A DNA stretch of 64,000 nt from Amphibalanus amphitrite (GCF_019059575.1 NW_024882803.1:1-64000); one strand, 5' to 3'. Shown: positions 47,027-60,026, numbered from the stretch's first letter. Numbers and translations: made by a program. Notes: generated by a model from the sequence alone, not told the origin.

Positions 47027-49649
47027 CGCGACCAGCCGCGCCTACCTAGGGAGATGGAATATGAGCGCTCTGAGCAGTACGGTTTGGAAGTGACACTGCT
47101 TCCAGCGACGCTTCTAAAATGCCACGATCCAATTGCCCCAATCCTCCTGACGTATAAATGTGAATCGATCGTGTGCAAGAGTTGCTGGATTTCTATCTTG
47201 TATTAAAAGTTGCAGAACTTTACTTCATGTCTCGACTCTTGATAATTAATTTCACTGCAAAGTATGATAACTTATAATCATTCCCTGATGCTACTTGCGA
47301 GCAAAGTGTCCGCATTAACACACCCGTTTAGACTCTAAATACCCTCCAACCGCGCCGGGGGGGGAGGGGGTGAACACTTCTTTGCGGCTTTCCGTGAACG
47401 TCTAAAAAACGGCGGCTTATCATGCATCTTTTCTGCACATGTGTGACAATTTTAGACCCAGGTCTTTCAAGGTCAGATCACAAGGTCACGTCAAGTGACC
47501 TTACCTCAGAAAAAGCTATAATGCTCGCCAATGCTACACCTACATAACAATCACGATTTCTTTGAAAATTTCAGCGATTGATGAACAGCAGTATGTTAGG
47601 ACGTTTATCTGTCGGAATTTTGATAGCGAAAACCTAAGATCAGGTCAATTTTGCGACATTTTCATTAAGTATAAGTCCTTTTGAGAGGGAAATGAATGGC
47701 GCTTTTGTGGACGGATGAAATTTGAGTCAAATAAAATGCTCTCAAACATCGGGCTACATGTAAACATGACACATTGAATCGGAAAATTGTATCCATGTCC
47801 CTCCATTACGCCTCTGATGTCGTCTCTTTACAGACCGTACTCAGTCAGTGCACTAGTACAGTCCGTAACGGCAAATGATTTAATAGTTAGCGAGTCAGCA
47901 CAAACCACCACATGGCAACTGGTCCGCTGGGGTCCGTTTAGTCTCTATACAAACGATAACAATGATGAGTGCAGACACATGTGCCCGCCCATTTATTGTG
48001 TAGAGATCACAGCCGGTAAACGGGCGAGCCCGTGGTGGTGTGTGCAGCAGAGCGAAACTCGCACCGAGCTGCAGCAGCTGCACGGACAATAGCTGTTGCA
48101 CACAGTCCGACACACCTTCCTACAAATCAGTGATGACAAACCTTAGGCAAACTAGAGCGTTTTGCATTTTCATGACAAAAGAGCACAATACCCAAGTCAT
48201 ATTAGCTCTATCAGACACAAAATGGAGAAGCTTTCCTGAGCAGAGCTCTCCAAAGACCGGTATCTCACTGGTATCGACCGGTGTTCACCTAATGGAGCCT
48301 CTCGCAGATATGCCTGAAGGCTGGAGCGCCGGCTCTCCGGTCTCTCTGGTGAAACCGGCCGATAGAAAGCAAATCTGGTGGGATTCATGATGCTATCGGT
48401 CGTGATTTGTTGGCGGTATGCTGATAGCTGTCTGTGATCGACGCGTCACAGCGATGCTACAGTCACGGTGCTACAGTAGACTGGACAGCAGACAGGGGAC
48501 AGTGATAGATGTTTTCTGGCATAGCATAAGGAGGCCGCACGAGCTCACCCGTCAAATGCAGGGAACGTATGTTCGGATTTCTGTTATTGAAAGTGATTTG
48601 CCTATTTTGCAAGTGATTCAAAGAATTATCCAAATTATTGAGACGGTAAAATCAGTTCAATCGCTGCAAAATATTTCAAAACGTTTCAGACTTCTTGCGA
48701 GACTACAAGTGGCATTGACTTGCACGACGTTTTGTCTCATCAGTGACAACAGAAGTAAGTTGTGTTCGTCATGGTCATGTTAGTTCATGTCAGCTTTGAA
48801 GCAGCCGAAAAAGAAACGTTACCTCACTCGCCCAATTTTACTTATGCAGTCGGGCAATGCATGCATAGCTCACATCCAACTCCGTACATGCAGCAATGGC
48901 CCACACTTCACCCCGTGCGTAAATACCGCATATATTAGCGGCTCACATAACACATCATTGGCCAACACAAGTAAACATTAGTCATTCCAACGTCAATACT
49001 CACCTGTGCTGTACTTTCCTCGGAGCTCCCTTCCGTTTTCCGTCTGCGCTGGCCACTGGGTCTACAACTCTACACAGTTCGAGTATATTTGCCGAGCGCA
49101 GCGGACGGTGTCGTCCCCGCTGGGCCGTACACCCGACTGACCCCACCAAACGAGCCACCGGCCGCAGCCCCGAGGGACCGGTCAGGCAACACACATACCT
49201 GCAGGTGCCGAGCTGACGTATCGGTAGGCCGCGCCGCACCGCCAGCACCGAAGCCAAACCACGACTAACCTGGGTGCGCGATCCTACGCGGCACTCGCTA
49301 ATTATAAATTCAGTACATGTAGGCATTAGTGATGCAAATATGATACCAGTCGGGCCCACGCAACTGACTGGACTGCAGATGCGCCAGGTAATCCAAGGAC
49401 AATGCTTTGACAGATCGGCTGCATAGAGAGCTTGTGTAAAATGTTTGTTATCGCGTAGCACGTGCGCCGGTGTGTCCGTGTCACGTGCGTTTGTGTCTTC
49501 TAACCCACAGCTGTCTACACAACTGTCAGCTGTCATGTCACCAGCCAGTGACACCAGACAGTCACCAGTGACGGTCCCGCGGGGCTGTGCAGCTGGTGTC
49601 TCGTGTGGTGGGGTCAGTCTGGTGTGTGTGTACGGCTCAGAGAGAACGA
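47027..49649. other. Divergent intergenic region, left half
   Basis: This separates the 5' ends of APN1 and APN2. The bases just upstream of both start codons are homologous for about 10 bp (GGCTGGTCGCG), then diverge. TCCCTAG before 47042 on minus may be a splice acceptor, which would put a non-coding first exon further upstream. A G-run with AGGTCA-rich sequence at about 47345-47720 looks like another repeat of the window's style, with unclear ends. No further gene is recognised. Confidence 0.45.
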
Positions 49650-50905
49650 TACAGTCCATACAGTTCAGAGTCACACTGAACGGCAAAACGTCGGAATGGA
49701 CTAGTGTCATTTCGGGAACTCCAGAGGGGTCATTGATTGCTCCGATCCTATTTTCTATTTTTATCAATGACCTCCCTTCCGATCTAGACTCAGAATGTTT
49801 ACTCTACGCAGACGATGCCAAAATCTTCAGGAAAATCACGACGCGCCAGGATGCTGCCACTCTGCATACGGACATCGACCGGCTGAGCTCCTGGTCGGCC
49901 ACATGGGGTCTGTCTCTAAACCCAGCCAAATGTAAAGCATTCAGTGTGACTCTGCGGCGCGCTCCCGTTCGGACCACCTACCGTATTGGCAGCGCTGTTC
50001 TGGAGAGCGTAGACGAGATCAAAGATCTTGGCGTCACAATTGACAGCAAGCTGTCGTTTTCGGCGCACGTGTCCCGGATTGTATGCCAGGCAAACAGGGC
50101 CCTAGGCCTGATGATCAGAACCTTTCAGGCCGGGACTAAGAGATCGAAATTTAACAAACATACGTTACTCGTTACTTACTATGCCAATGTTCGTTCAATT
50201 TTGGAATACGGTTGCGTGGTCTGGGCGGGAGCGGCCAAATCCCACACAGAGCGGGTTGATCGTGTGCAGCACAAATTCTTGTTGTGGTTGAATAGCCACA
50301 CATCCTCGCCATGTTCCTCTCTGTCCTATCCTTCTCTTCTGCATCATTTTGGTATTACATCACTGTCTGTCCGTAGAAACCAACACGACCTGCTCTTCCT
50401 GAGGAATATCCTGGCCGGTAAAATCCGTTCTTCTAACCTCCTTGGTAGATTTCCGCTCCATGTGCCGCCGCGATCAACCCGCTCACAGCGGCTCTTCGCC
50501 GAGCTTCCCTGGCGCGTAAGGACCGTCGGGGATGGTTTTCTGCGCCGACTACCGAGGGCCATGAACGTGTTTTTAACTAGAAGTACCGCTGATGTTTTTA
50601 GCGATAGTTTCTACACTTTTAGAGGACACGTTTTAAATTATGTGAAAGGGCTGGAAGCGGCGTGATCGCATCCGCTGTGCTTTTAGTGTTTCTTGTTTAC
50701 TAGGCTTTTTAGGCTATTATTTATTTATTTACATCTCCTGTGTTTATAACCCTACGTGTTTTTATCTTCAGTGTGTGTGTGTGTATGTAGGGGTGTGTGT
50801 GTTGTGTGTGTGGGTGGGTGCTGTTTTACTGTCTCTTTGACTTCGCCTTTTAAGTGGACTTATTGTCTGTTGGCGATTTTAAATATACAAATACAAATAC
50901 AAACA
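49650..50905 (+). pseudogene. 5'-truncated LINE reverse-transcriptase fragment
   Basis: The open frame ends at 50665. Recognisable reverse-transcriptase sequence begins about 49670: SGTPEGSLIAPILFSIFINDLP, then LLYADDAKIF (YADD at about 49803-49814), LNPAKCKAFSVTL, IKDLGVTIDSKLSFSAHV and SILEYGCVVWAG, as in Jockey/CR1-type LINEs. Endonuclease, ORF1 and the N-terminal RT blocks are missing, as usual for 5'-truncated insertions. The 3' UTR has a TG-rich microsatellite (50770-50822) and ends with ATACAA repeats (50885-50905). The frame has stayed open. It belongs to a different LINE lineage from 30349-34530. Confidence 0.85.
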
Positions 50906-51849
50906 CTACTGCGCTCAGCAAATATTCAAACCGTATAGTGTTATAGACTCAGCACAGACAGAATACACACGGGAGCTACAGATAGCACAGGTGAGTTTTG
51001 GCTGGTGGGTGAGTGATGAATGTACTTGTCCGTAGGTTTACGCAGCAGTTGAGGGTTTCACAGTCTTTGATCTATGTACCTATTGTCCATACTTACGCCC
51101 GCGCGGTATAGGTACGCAAGGTGATAGGCAGCCGGTAGGGATGGACTGGGACATGCATTTATAACCAGCAAACTGCGTTGTATCATTGACGTGACATACC
51201 TCGAGAAGACTACGAGTACACTAAAGGACGTTGAAATTAGCAGGCTTATTTCAAAATTCAGCTACGCTCTTTAAATTTCTTTTTTTTACCTTCATTTCAT
51301 CGTCCTAACAGCTCGATCATAGTTTTCCCAGCAGGCCGAGCTATGAGTTGATGCACTACTATAAGTGATTCAACCTTCGCCCGCTATGTTAAATTCATTC
51401 GTCGAAGAGGAATGGGGTGTGCCGGGGTGCGTTAGACGTGTTTAGAACAGGAGGACGGATGCATGTGCAAATGTATGTCAGTCACGCTCAGACGCTTGTG
51501 TTATTTCCATCCACGCGTATATTGCGATGTGTTTGAAAAACTGCAGCGTTTCTCGGCCAATCTCTTTCTTAGAAACGATCGATTCAACCATTCAATCCGT
51601 GCCAGCAGCCACCATGTGAATTCACAGTCTTCAAACTAATACGAAAATAATTACTCTCAGATTTGCCATCATCTATACTGCTTGCGATAGGTATGGAATA
51701 TTTAAATTGAATGTGTCTTTAATCTGCTGATGATGCTAATTAGTATTCTGATAGTAATTGGTGAAGTTATGCATTGTTATAGTTATATACAGCATGTGCT
51801 ACACCTTGCAGTGCGCATCCGTCTTGCCACGCTCTGGCGGCCAGCAGGA
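50906..51849. other. Divergent intergenic region, right half
   Basis: No gene or repeat boundary is recognised. The sequence is AT-rich with scattered short homopolymers. It precedes the presumed first exon of APN2. Confidence 0.4.
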
Positions 51850-52156
51850 GAGTTGAGCCGAAAATTCCAATGGCTCCCGGCCCCGGTTACGATGCCCCGT
51901 CACGATGCGGCGGAAGCCGGTCTGTCCTTGAGTCGCGGGGCGGGACCTCCCTCCGCTCCGCGTGGTCCAGCCTCGGGGCACGGAGCGTGGCTCAGCATCC
52001 GAATGGGGCGCAGAGAGCAGAGAGCTTGTCTCCACGAGAGGGAGACGCAGTAGAGTAAGCCTGAGGGAGCAACAGTTGGTGCATGTTGAGCGCCGTGGGG
52101 TAAAGCCTGGAGGGCATCGCGTCGTGCCTTCGCTTAGGCCAAGGAGCATCGTCGCG
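51850..52156 (+). promoter_or_regulatory. Probable promoter/5' UTR exon of APN2
   Basis: A GC-rich island in AT-rich surroundings ends with a strong donor, GTCGCG|GTAAGTC at 52151-52158. The coding exon begins after an acceptor, CTCTCCCCCAG, at 52637, 14 bp before the start codon. I infer a non-coding first exon and a 480-bp intron. The transcription start cannot be placed. Confidence 0.45.
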
Positions 52157-52650
52157 GTAAGTCAAACGCTTCAAATTGCATCTGAAAATGCATTTACATT
52201 ACATCCTCATGGCTTGTGTCTATAAGACTGTTTTCATTTCATCTCTGGGTTTGTAAAAGCGTGAGCTTGTCGGTCCGCTTCTGGGAAAGAGTGTTTCCAA
52301 AGACGAGTAACAAATGGAATGTTGACTGTCTAGTGTCCATTGTTTTCTTTTTTTGTACAATCTAGTTTTTTTTTTTGCATCACGTTTCTTTTCTCGACAC
52401 GATGAAAATCGTCATGAATAGAGGAAGCTACATATGTGCGGTAGGCATTTACAGGGTTAAAAAAAAAAAAACAGAATTGACCACCCATTCATTGTCTGCT
52501 TTCCTTTCCAGAATACTTGCGTGAGTTTTTTTGCGAAAAATACATAAATACCAAACCTCAAAGTGTCAGAAAAAAGACACTGAATCCTCCCCTCATAGCT
52601 TTCGTAAACATTTATCTCCCCCAGGTCTCTCCCCCAGGTGGCTGGTCGCG

Positions 52651-55600
52651 ATGCCGCCGGCCGAGCAGCTGACCGAGGAGCCTCACCAGGTGAGCTTCAC
52701 ACGCCGCTCGGGCGTGCTGCTCACCTGGCGGCGCGGCCTGCTGCTGCTGCTCCTGCTGGCCGCCTGTCTGCTGGCCACCGGCCTGCTGGTGCACCACCTC
52801 GGCACGCCGGCCGACGGCGCGTCCTCCGAGGCACGCGCCGCGCCCGTCGTCTCCGATGAGACCGCCGCCACCGACCGGCCGGCGCCCGACATCCGGCTGC
52901 CTCGGCACCTGGTGCCGCTGGCCTACCAGCTGCGCACGCTGCCGCTCTTCGAGGAGGGTAACTTCAGCTTCAGCGGCGAGGTGACGGTCACGCTGCGGGC
53001 GGACGCCGCCGGCGACAACGTCACGCTGCACGTCAGCCAGCTGCTCGTCTCCGACGACTCCGTGGCGGTGACGGACGTGACCGACGACAGGCAGGTGCCC
53101 GTTGTTCGGCTGGTGCACGACGTCGAGCGCGAGTTTCTGGTGGTGGTGCTGGCGGAGCTGGTGGTGCCGGGCCACAACTACAGCGTCAACGTCAAGTTCT
53201 CCAGCACCCTCAACGACAAGCTGGCCGGCTTTTACCGCAGCAGCTACTACACTTCGGAGGGAGAAAAACGGTAAGTCATGGGAGTTCATGAGGGTAGGTA
53301 TATTACAGTGAGCTCCAGGCTGCAGAGTGCAGAGCCCAGTCATCAGAAGTGGTATTTTCCTGGCCGGCCCTGATCGTGTCCTTGTAAAATCCCCGACTGT
53401 CAATATGTAACTCTCCCGAGTCTGACTACACCTTTTACCGTGACCTTCTCAGGTGGATGGCGGTCACTCAGATGGCTCCGACCGACGCAAGAAAGGTGTT
53501 CCCCTGCCTGGACGAGCCGGCACTGAAGGCGACGTTTGAGATCACTCTGGGACGTCATAAAAACATGACGGCCATCTCGAACATGCCGCTCAGCACCACA
53601 GAACCAAAGTGAGAGGGATGCTTCCACATTTGCCAACTATTTCGTACATAGTTTAAGAGCGACTCTCTTCCCTCGCGAAGTCTTGCGAAGTTGAGGTAAG
53701 TAAGAAAAAGCTAGCGGCTAAATGCAGACCGAAAAAGTAGCATTCCAGTTCGTTCCTCAATATGTTCTGCATAATGTATGCAGTTCTTCGCGTGTTCACT
53801 CACCAAAGCATGCCTATCAATTGATTATAGACGCGTCCTTTCTCCGACGTCACTCTAACCGCGATCACAATCTTTATTACAGTCCGGAGAAGACAGATTT
53901 TGTCTGGGACACGTTCGAGAAATCCATGCCGATGTCCACTTACCTGGTGGCGTTTGTGGTTTCGGACATGGTCGCCAGGGAGTCCGACCCTTCTCTCAGC
54001 GACACTCGCTTCAGAGGTCAGTGGAAGGAGGGAAACGGGAGACATCACTAGTGTTAGATGATTCAACTGTTCTTTTGATGATGATGAGTAAAAGCAACAA
54101 TTATATTGTTTTCGGTTACACCCCTTACTATGCGACTGGTTTATAGGCATGAGGGTGGAGGGTGGGAGGGGGTTCCTACGGTCGAAAACTGGAGTTGTCC
54201 GTTGCCGTCCAACCTCAACCACTGAGCTTGGCCTATATGTGGATAAAAAAGACCGTAATCGACCTAAAAAATATGTAAGTGCGTGATTTCCAATGTATTC
54301 GCTCCATTCATGGAAATTACGTTGATTCATAAATGGCTCACGAATGATCCTTTTTTTGTACAATAAATAAAAATATTACCTTTTTCCAGTTTGGTCCCGT
54401 GCAGAAGCTGAGGAGCAGACGGAGTACGCTGGAAAGATCGGTCCCGCCATATTGGAATATTACGAGGACTTTTTCAAGACAGACTTCCCGTTACCAAAAC
54501 AAGACATGGCAGCCATGCCTGACTTCCCTTTTAGGGGAATGGAGAACTGGGGGCTCATCTTGTACAGGTAAATGGACACTGAAGATGGTACACAAGATGG
54601 TTGTATAGAAACTTACCTAACCGTTTATTTCAGAGATATACTAGTCTACTGAAAAAAATAAAGTTATGTTTACAGGCACAATCTTGTAGCAATTGCTGAT
54701 TCTTTGGCAATCACTGATACAGTTTTAGCACAGCAAGGTCAAGGAAAGCAAACATAAAAATAGCTGAACGTTAACAGTGAAGTTGACCTCAGTAACATGG
54801 TCCTAGAGCCCCGAACTTTCATGAACGCTTATCGTAACGCTATACATACATACCTAACTACAGGGCCTGTAAAGTTTCGTGGTCGCAAATGTTGAAGCAT
54901 GTTCGCTCCCTGATTGGTGCATTTGTGGACAGCGAGGCGGCACTGCTGCTGGACCCGGAGGTGACCTCAGCTGCCAGCAAACAGGCGCTGACCCAGGTGG
55001 TGGCCCACGAGCTGGCCCACATGTGGTTCGGCGACCTGGTCACCCCCGCCTGGTGGAATGACATCTGGCTCAACGAGGGATTCGCCAGATACGTGGAGAT
55101 GCTCGGAACGCACAAGGTGATTGAAACGACAACAGAGTGAGTGCACTTTGATATAACGACGCGCGGCTAGTGTGCATGACGCAACAACTGAAAACCATGG
55201 AAATCGTTTAGCCTTGACATGAATATACATAATTATGTCCTGATCGATGAACAAACCTCCCTTCCTGTGTCCCCGTCTCGCCACAGGTGAAGCCTTCCTG
55301 GCTGGTGCCCGATCAGATGGTGACCCGGGTCACGCAAGAGGTGATGTCTGTGGACTCCCTGCGCAGCTCACGTCCTGTCTCCATCGACGTGAACAGCTCC
55401 GACGACATTGACCAGATGTTCGACAAGATATCGTATCAAAAAGGTTAGATGGCGGGGACTGATTATTGGGCGGCGAAGGATGAATGGATGGTGTAGCAGA
55501 AGTGACTACAATGGGAGCACCTGCGTTCCCGGTTCACGTTAACTAACCTATATCAATTTGTATGCGTTAAATTACAATCGATGCCTGCCAATAAACAGAC

Positions 55601-58600
55601 GACAAAGCATCGTCACTTGTATGTGTCATGTGTCCGATTTACATACAGTTGAATTTATTGATGAACCGACGCTCCCTTTCATTGCAATGTTTCAGGTGCT
55701 TCAATTATCAGAATGCTGGACAAAATGTTGACCAGAGAAACCCTCCGAGAAGCCTTGTCTAACTACCTCAGGGCGATGTAAGTTGATGCACTGCTAATGA
55801 ACAGGAATTATTATTACAACTGGGTGCGAGTGGAAAAATTTTAGGATGATCATGTCCAATTGGAATGTGGAATGCGGAATGAAACTGAAGTAGTTATTCA
55901 CAACATTTTCATTACGCGTTGATTTATTTGTTTTATCATTTGCCAGCATTGGCAACCAGCATGCAGATGACGAGATGAGAACATCGTTGAAAATGTTCGC
56001 ATAACAATACAAAATGATGTGCAGTATTTTAGTGCGAATTGCGTCTTTGAAGGCAGTACCGTGCGGCGACCCAGGACGACCTGTGGCGCTTCCTGACGGA
56101 GCAGGCGCACCGAGACGGCACGCTACCCGATGACGTCACCGTCAAACAGGTCATGGACACGTGGACACTGCAGATGGGGTTCCCTCTGGTGACCGTGGTC
56201 AGGAACTACGGCAAAAGGTCGGCGCAGATCACGCAGGTCAGGATAAAATCGAAAGAAAATACTACGTTGTACTGCTTATAAACTGTATGGTCTACTCAGG
56301 TACAAACATATTACATACCACCAGTAAAACGCCTTTTGGGCGAAGAACGAGCGAGCGAGATAGTGAGCCCTGCACGTGCAGAAGGGCGAGAGAGTACTTC
56401 CAACGGGCTTGTGCAAAGCACCCTTCTAACCGGTCGCTAGCGGTGTACCAAATTTGAACGCAATCGGCCCATCCGTTCCTGAGATCTGGAAGCGGCATTC
56501 TGCACGTGCGCACGTGCAAACGGGGTCAAAAATGACTTTTGCACGGCACTCTACTAACCGGTCCCCAACCGTGTACCAAATTTGAGCGCAATCAGCCCAG
56601 CCGTTCTCGAGATCTGGAAACGCCCCCTGCACGTGCGCACGTGCAGTAGCACCCTAACCGCAACACATGGGAATGCATTGCCTGGTGGGTGCCTACCTGT
56701 ATGCCAAGTTTCAGCGAAATCGCCCCAGTAATTACCGAGTTACTGAAATGGGAACAAATTTGGCACCTCTTATTGTTGTATTTTGCACGTGCAGTGGGGG
56801 TCACTCACATAGATGAAGAGTATCCGACCTTTGGTAGAAGGGATGCAGCTACCCTATAAAAATGACCGCAAGACAATCGCTCAAGCCGCTGCTGAGATAT
56901 GGGCCTCTCAAAATCATTACTTTTGCAAAACTGCTTGAACACCCTTGACTTTTCACGTGGCACGTGCCACGGCGGTCACTGAGATGTATCAAAAGTAGTC
57001 AATTACGGGGTAGAAGGGATGGGGCTACCCAGCAAAAAAGACCGCAGGCCATTCGGTCCAGCGGTTGCTGAGATATAAGCCTCTCAAAAGCGTTACAGGC
57101 CGGGCCGGGCCGGGCCGGGCCGCTCATACTGAGATTTTTCCGTTATATTGAAAAGACTTCGCTTCGCTCGCTGCGCTCGCTCGCTCGTAATGATTTTTCT
57201 GAGGAGGAGGGGAGGAATGTTCACTAATAAAAGCGTTCAAAACAAAAAGCTCGCGTTGTCTATCATCTTCAGGTGCATGCATTCTGTTTAGTCAATTGTT
57301 TTGCATTTCCTTACATAAATACGAATCAAATGTTTTTTTTTTCAGAACCGTTTTCTGCTAGACGGGATCGACAACTCTACCGATTATCTTTGGTGGATTC
57401 CTCTGACATTCACGACCAAAGCCAAGGCTAATTTCGACACCATTCAACCTTTCAACTGGATGAGGAAGGAACGTCAATCAACCATCAATTGCAAGTTTAT
57501 AAGCTGTCTGCTCTTCTCTATCGTCTGATATAATAAAACGTTATACATTGACGTATATAATAGCTCTTATTATATGGTTGTAAAATATGTTTGAACTATA
57601 TAAGATTATTTAATGTCACTAAATTACATGTTACGATAAAGCTAGCGTACATACATACAAGCAAGTTCAGCGTCGGACAGCTTTTCACGTCTATCCATCG
57701 TGCTTGCCTTTTATGAAATGGGTACGGTAATCATATCGTTTTCACATACTTGATGTTGCAACTTCGCTGGAATCATCTTTCAGATGTTGCCGATGACGAA
57801 GACTGGATGATTCTGAATGTGCAACAGATGGGTTTCTTCAAAGTCAACTATGATGCAAGAAACTGGAAAATGATAACAGCACAGCTCCACCAGAATCACA
57901 GCGCTTTCCATGTCCTCAACCGAGCGCAGGTGAGAAATGAATTATGATAAGTAAGACGATCGGTATAATTTGTATTAACTCGTTCGTACGACCCGTGCCA
58001 TGCATACTTTGATGGAGATGAAGTGCAGGAAGTGCATGGAGTCAGCAAGTGCACCTTGAGCTCATCCACACACAGTTGACTTAAGATCGACTGGACCTTG
58101 TCTGGCCTGTAACCTGACCTGACCTGACCTGACCTGGTGCCCACAGCTGGTGGATGACGCGCTGGACCTGGCCCGGGCTGGCCAGCTGAGCTACAGCACG
58201 GCTCTCTCGCTGGTCAGCTATCTGGAGCGGGAGCGTTACTTCCTGCCCTGGGACGCCGCCTTCAACAACCTGGGCTTCCTCAACACCCAGCTGAGGCGGA
58301 CGGCCGGCTACGGCGCGTTCCAGGTGCTGGACAGGATATTAATGCTCATTTCCACATCTAACTTTAATGAAAAATCCCATTTATTGACTCATGTGTTATC
58401 GATAAATCGATTTGCAAAAAAAGATCCTCGCGGTAACATTGTGTCGATGACTTGGTCTTAGCTGTAATGCGTTTGATGAATCATCTGCCCTCAGACATTC
58501 GTGTTGAAGCTCATCGGTCCTCTGTATGACCGCATCGGGTTCGAAGAGCGTCCCAATGACTCCCACATCGACCACCTGACTCGGAATCACGTGGTCGTTT

Positions 58601-60026
58601 GGGCATGTTCCATGGGTCACCCGGACTGTATCAGCAAGGCAGTCAGCATGTTCAAACGCTGGATGGAAGACCCCGACAACGCCAGGTATGCCGCCATTTC
58701 ACAACTCAAAGTCAACTAGCCAATGGGTACCGGCATGTGTGCTTCAATGTTTATTATCAGTGCTGAATTAAATGGGAATAACCGCTTGTAACTAAAAGAA
58801 GAAACAATGTTACTGGATACCGTTTAGGCTACTGGAGGCTGAACTCAACCCACTGTCTTGTTGGAGCGAATGATGTAGCTTATCTTCCAACAGGATCGTA
58901 CCTGCCAACATCCGCAGTAGCGTGTTCTGCACCGCTCTGCATGACGGAGGTCTCACCGAATGGGAGTTCGTCTGGAGACGCTTCAACAACTCCAACGTCG
59001 AGTCGGAAAAGGAGGAAATGCTGAAGGCACTCGCCTGCACTCAGGAAACCGTGCTTATAAATAAGTAAGCAATAAAAATACGAAATCTGGAAATAAACTT
59101 TATTACTATACTATAAATGCTAAGGGGAGATATCGGATCTTTTGATATTAGGGACTTACATCTTAAATTTGTGTCTTTTGTAAGGGGGAAACATGTATGG
59201 TAAACATGTTTGTATGTAAAAATGTAGTTCGAGCTTTCGATTTCGATTTATGAACTCTTTGTAAGATGTGGCCCCATGAGGTTATGACACTCACTGGTCC
59301 ATATCTAGACAATGATAAATGCATGAACATTGATGAACATACTCAATTGCTAACATAAAGACTCATGAGTATACCACCATAGCATCCAACCTGCAGCGAA
59401 TTCGCTAGTGTTTACGTGCCTTCATGGTTCCATTTGCCAGACTGCTTAGCTGGTTGATCACGCCCGATTCTGGACTTCGAGTGCAGCACGGCAACTTGGT
59501 CTTCAAATCTGTGGCCAGTAACCCGGCGGGCGGGGACCTTGCCTGGAGCTTCATGCGGGAAAATTCTAAAGAAATTGTCGAAAGGTAAGGCATATCAATT
59601 AACCCTATCGCCCATGACCTAATGTTCGTCATTACTTTATTATCGCAAGCAAAATATAAGCGCTTGAATGAAGCAATCACGAAAAGAAATAATCACTTAT
59701 AGAGATGACTTTACTTGAGCGTTATTTGTTTCCCATTTTGCAGATACAGTAGTGCTCTGTTTTTACTTCCCCGGTTCATCGCAGCGCTCAAGGACAGCTT
59801 GAACACTGCACTGCAACTGGAGCAGGTCAGTTGATAAAAAGTACCCTTGTATGGTCGCTTTTTGTAATCCCACTTTTGTCGGTCGTTCTCTTGATTTTCA
59901 TTTCTTAATATCAATATGTGTCATATCATTTTTCTTGTTTACTAGAAGACAGATACCAATGCGTTCTTGGAAACCAGCAAGCTACTGATACGCCAACGTG
60001 AATCTGTAGCGATAGAAGTCCATTGA
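52651..60026 (+). CDS. Aminopeptidase N, M1 family, type II membrane protein (APN2)
   Basis: A zinc exopeptidase paralogous to APN1 and divergent from it. Sixteen exons: 52651-53270, 53453-53608, 53883-54016, 54390-54567, 54933-55116, 55287-55443, 55696-55777, 56053-56236, 57346-57490, 57784-57929, 58147-58323, 58495-58685, 58894-59064, 59441-59584, 59744-59825, 59946-60026. They total 2832 bp, 943 residues, in frame. Signal anchor at residues 29-47; [17 protein letters not shown] with the distal Glu in NEGF, and Tyr in SYQKG are all present, so activity is expected. The Arg before the catalytic exon in APN1 (YRE) is Ser here (YSE). The intron at 57491-57783 has a GC donor (GCAAGT). The exon 15 donor is GTCAGT; reading through it would stop at 59834. 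The start Met matches APN1 and is preceded by a splice acceptor. Confidence 0.93.
56280..57290. repeat. CACGTG-rich repeat in APN2 intron 8
   Basis: Degenerate units of about 115 bp share GTGTACCAAATTTGA, GCAATC-GCCCA, GAGATCTGGAA and TGCACGTGCGCACGTGCA. Eight CACGTG hexamers lie between 56370 and 56970. The later part has two units with CCGCTGCTGAGATATGGGCC-like endings. It is followed by a GGGCC pentamer run (57098-57123) and a GCTCGCTGCGCTCGCTCGC stretch. This is the longest intron of the gene and is otherwise empty. Confidence 0.8.
57098..57123. repeat. GGGCC pentanucleotide run
   Basis: About five tandem CCGGG/GGGCC units in APN2 intron 8. On the plus strand it has the G-tract spacing of a possible G-quadruplex. 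Confidence 0.85.

Noticed and set aside
49445..49650. N-terminal part of the 406-codon frame as part of the reverse transcriptase
   Set aside because: RT similarity begins only near 49670; the upstream part is fortuitous open sequence before the 5' truncation point.
52612..53403. Large minus-strand frame opposite APN2 exon 1 (and its mirror at 46502-47206)
   Set aside because: Antisense shadow of a GC-rich coding exon; His/Gln-rich with no independent support.
59826..59834. Stop at 59832-59834 as the end of APN2
   Set aside because: GTCAGT at 59826 is a good donor, and splicing to 59946 adds 26 residues in frame, in the style of M1 C termini. Read-through remains possible as a minor form.
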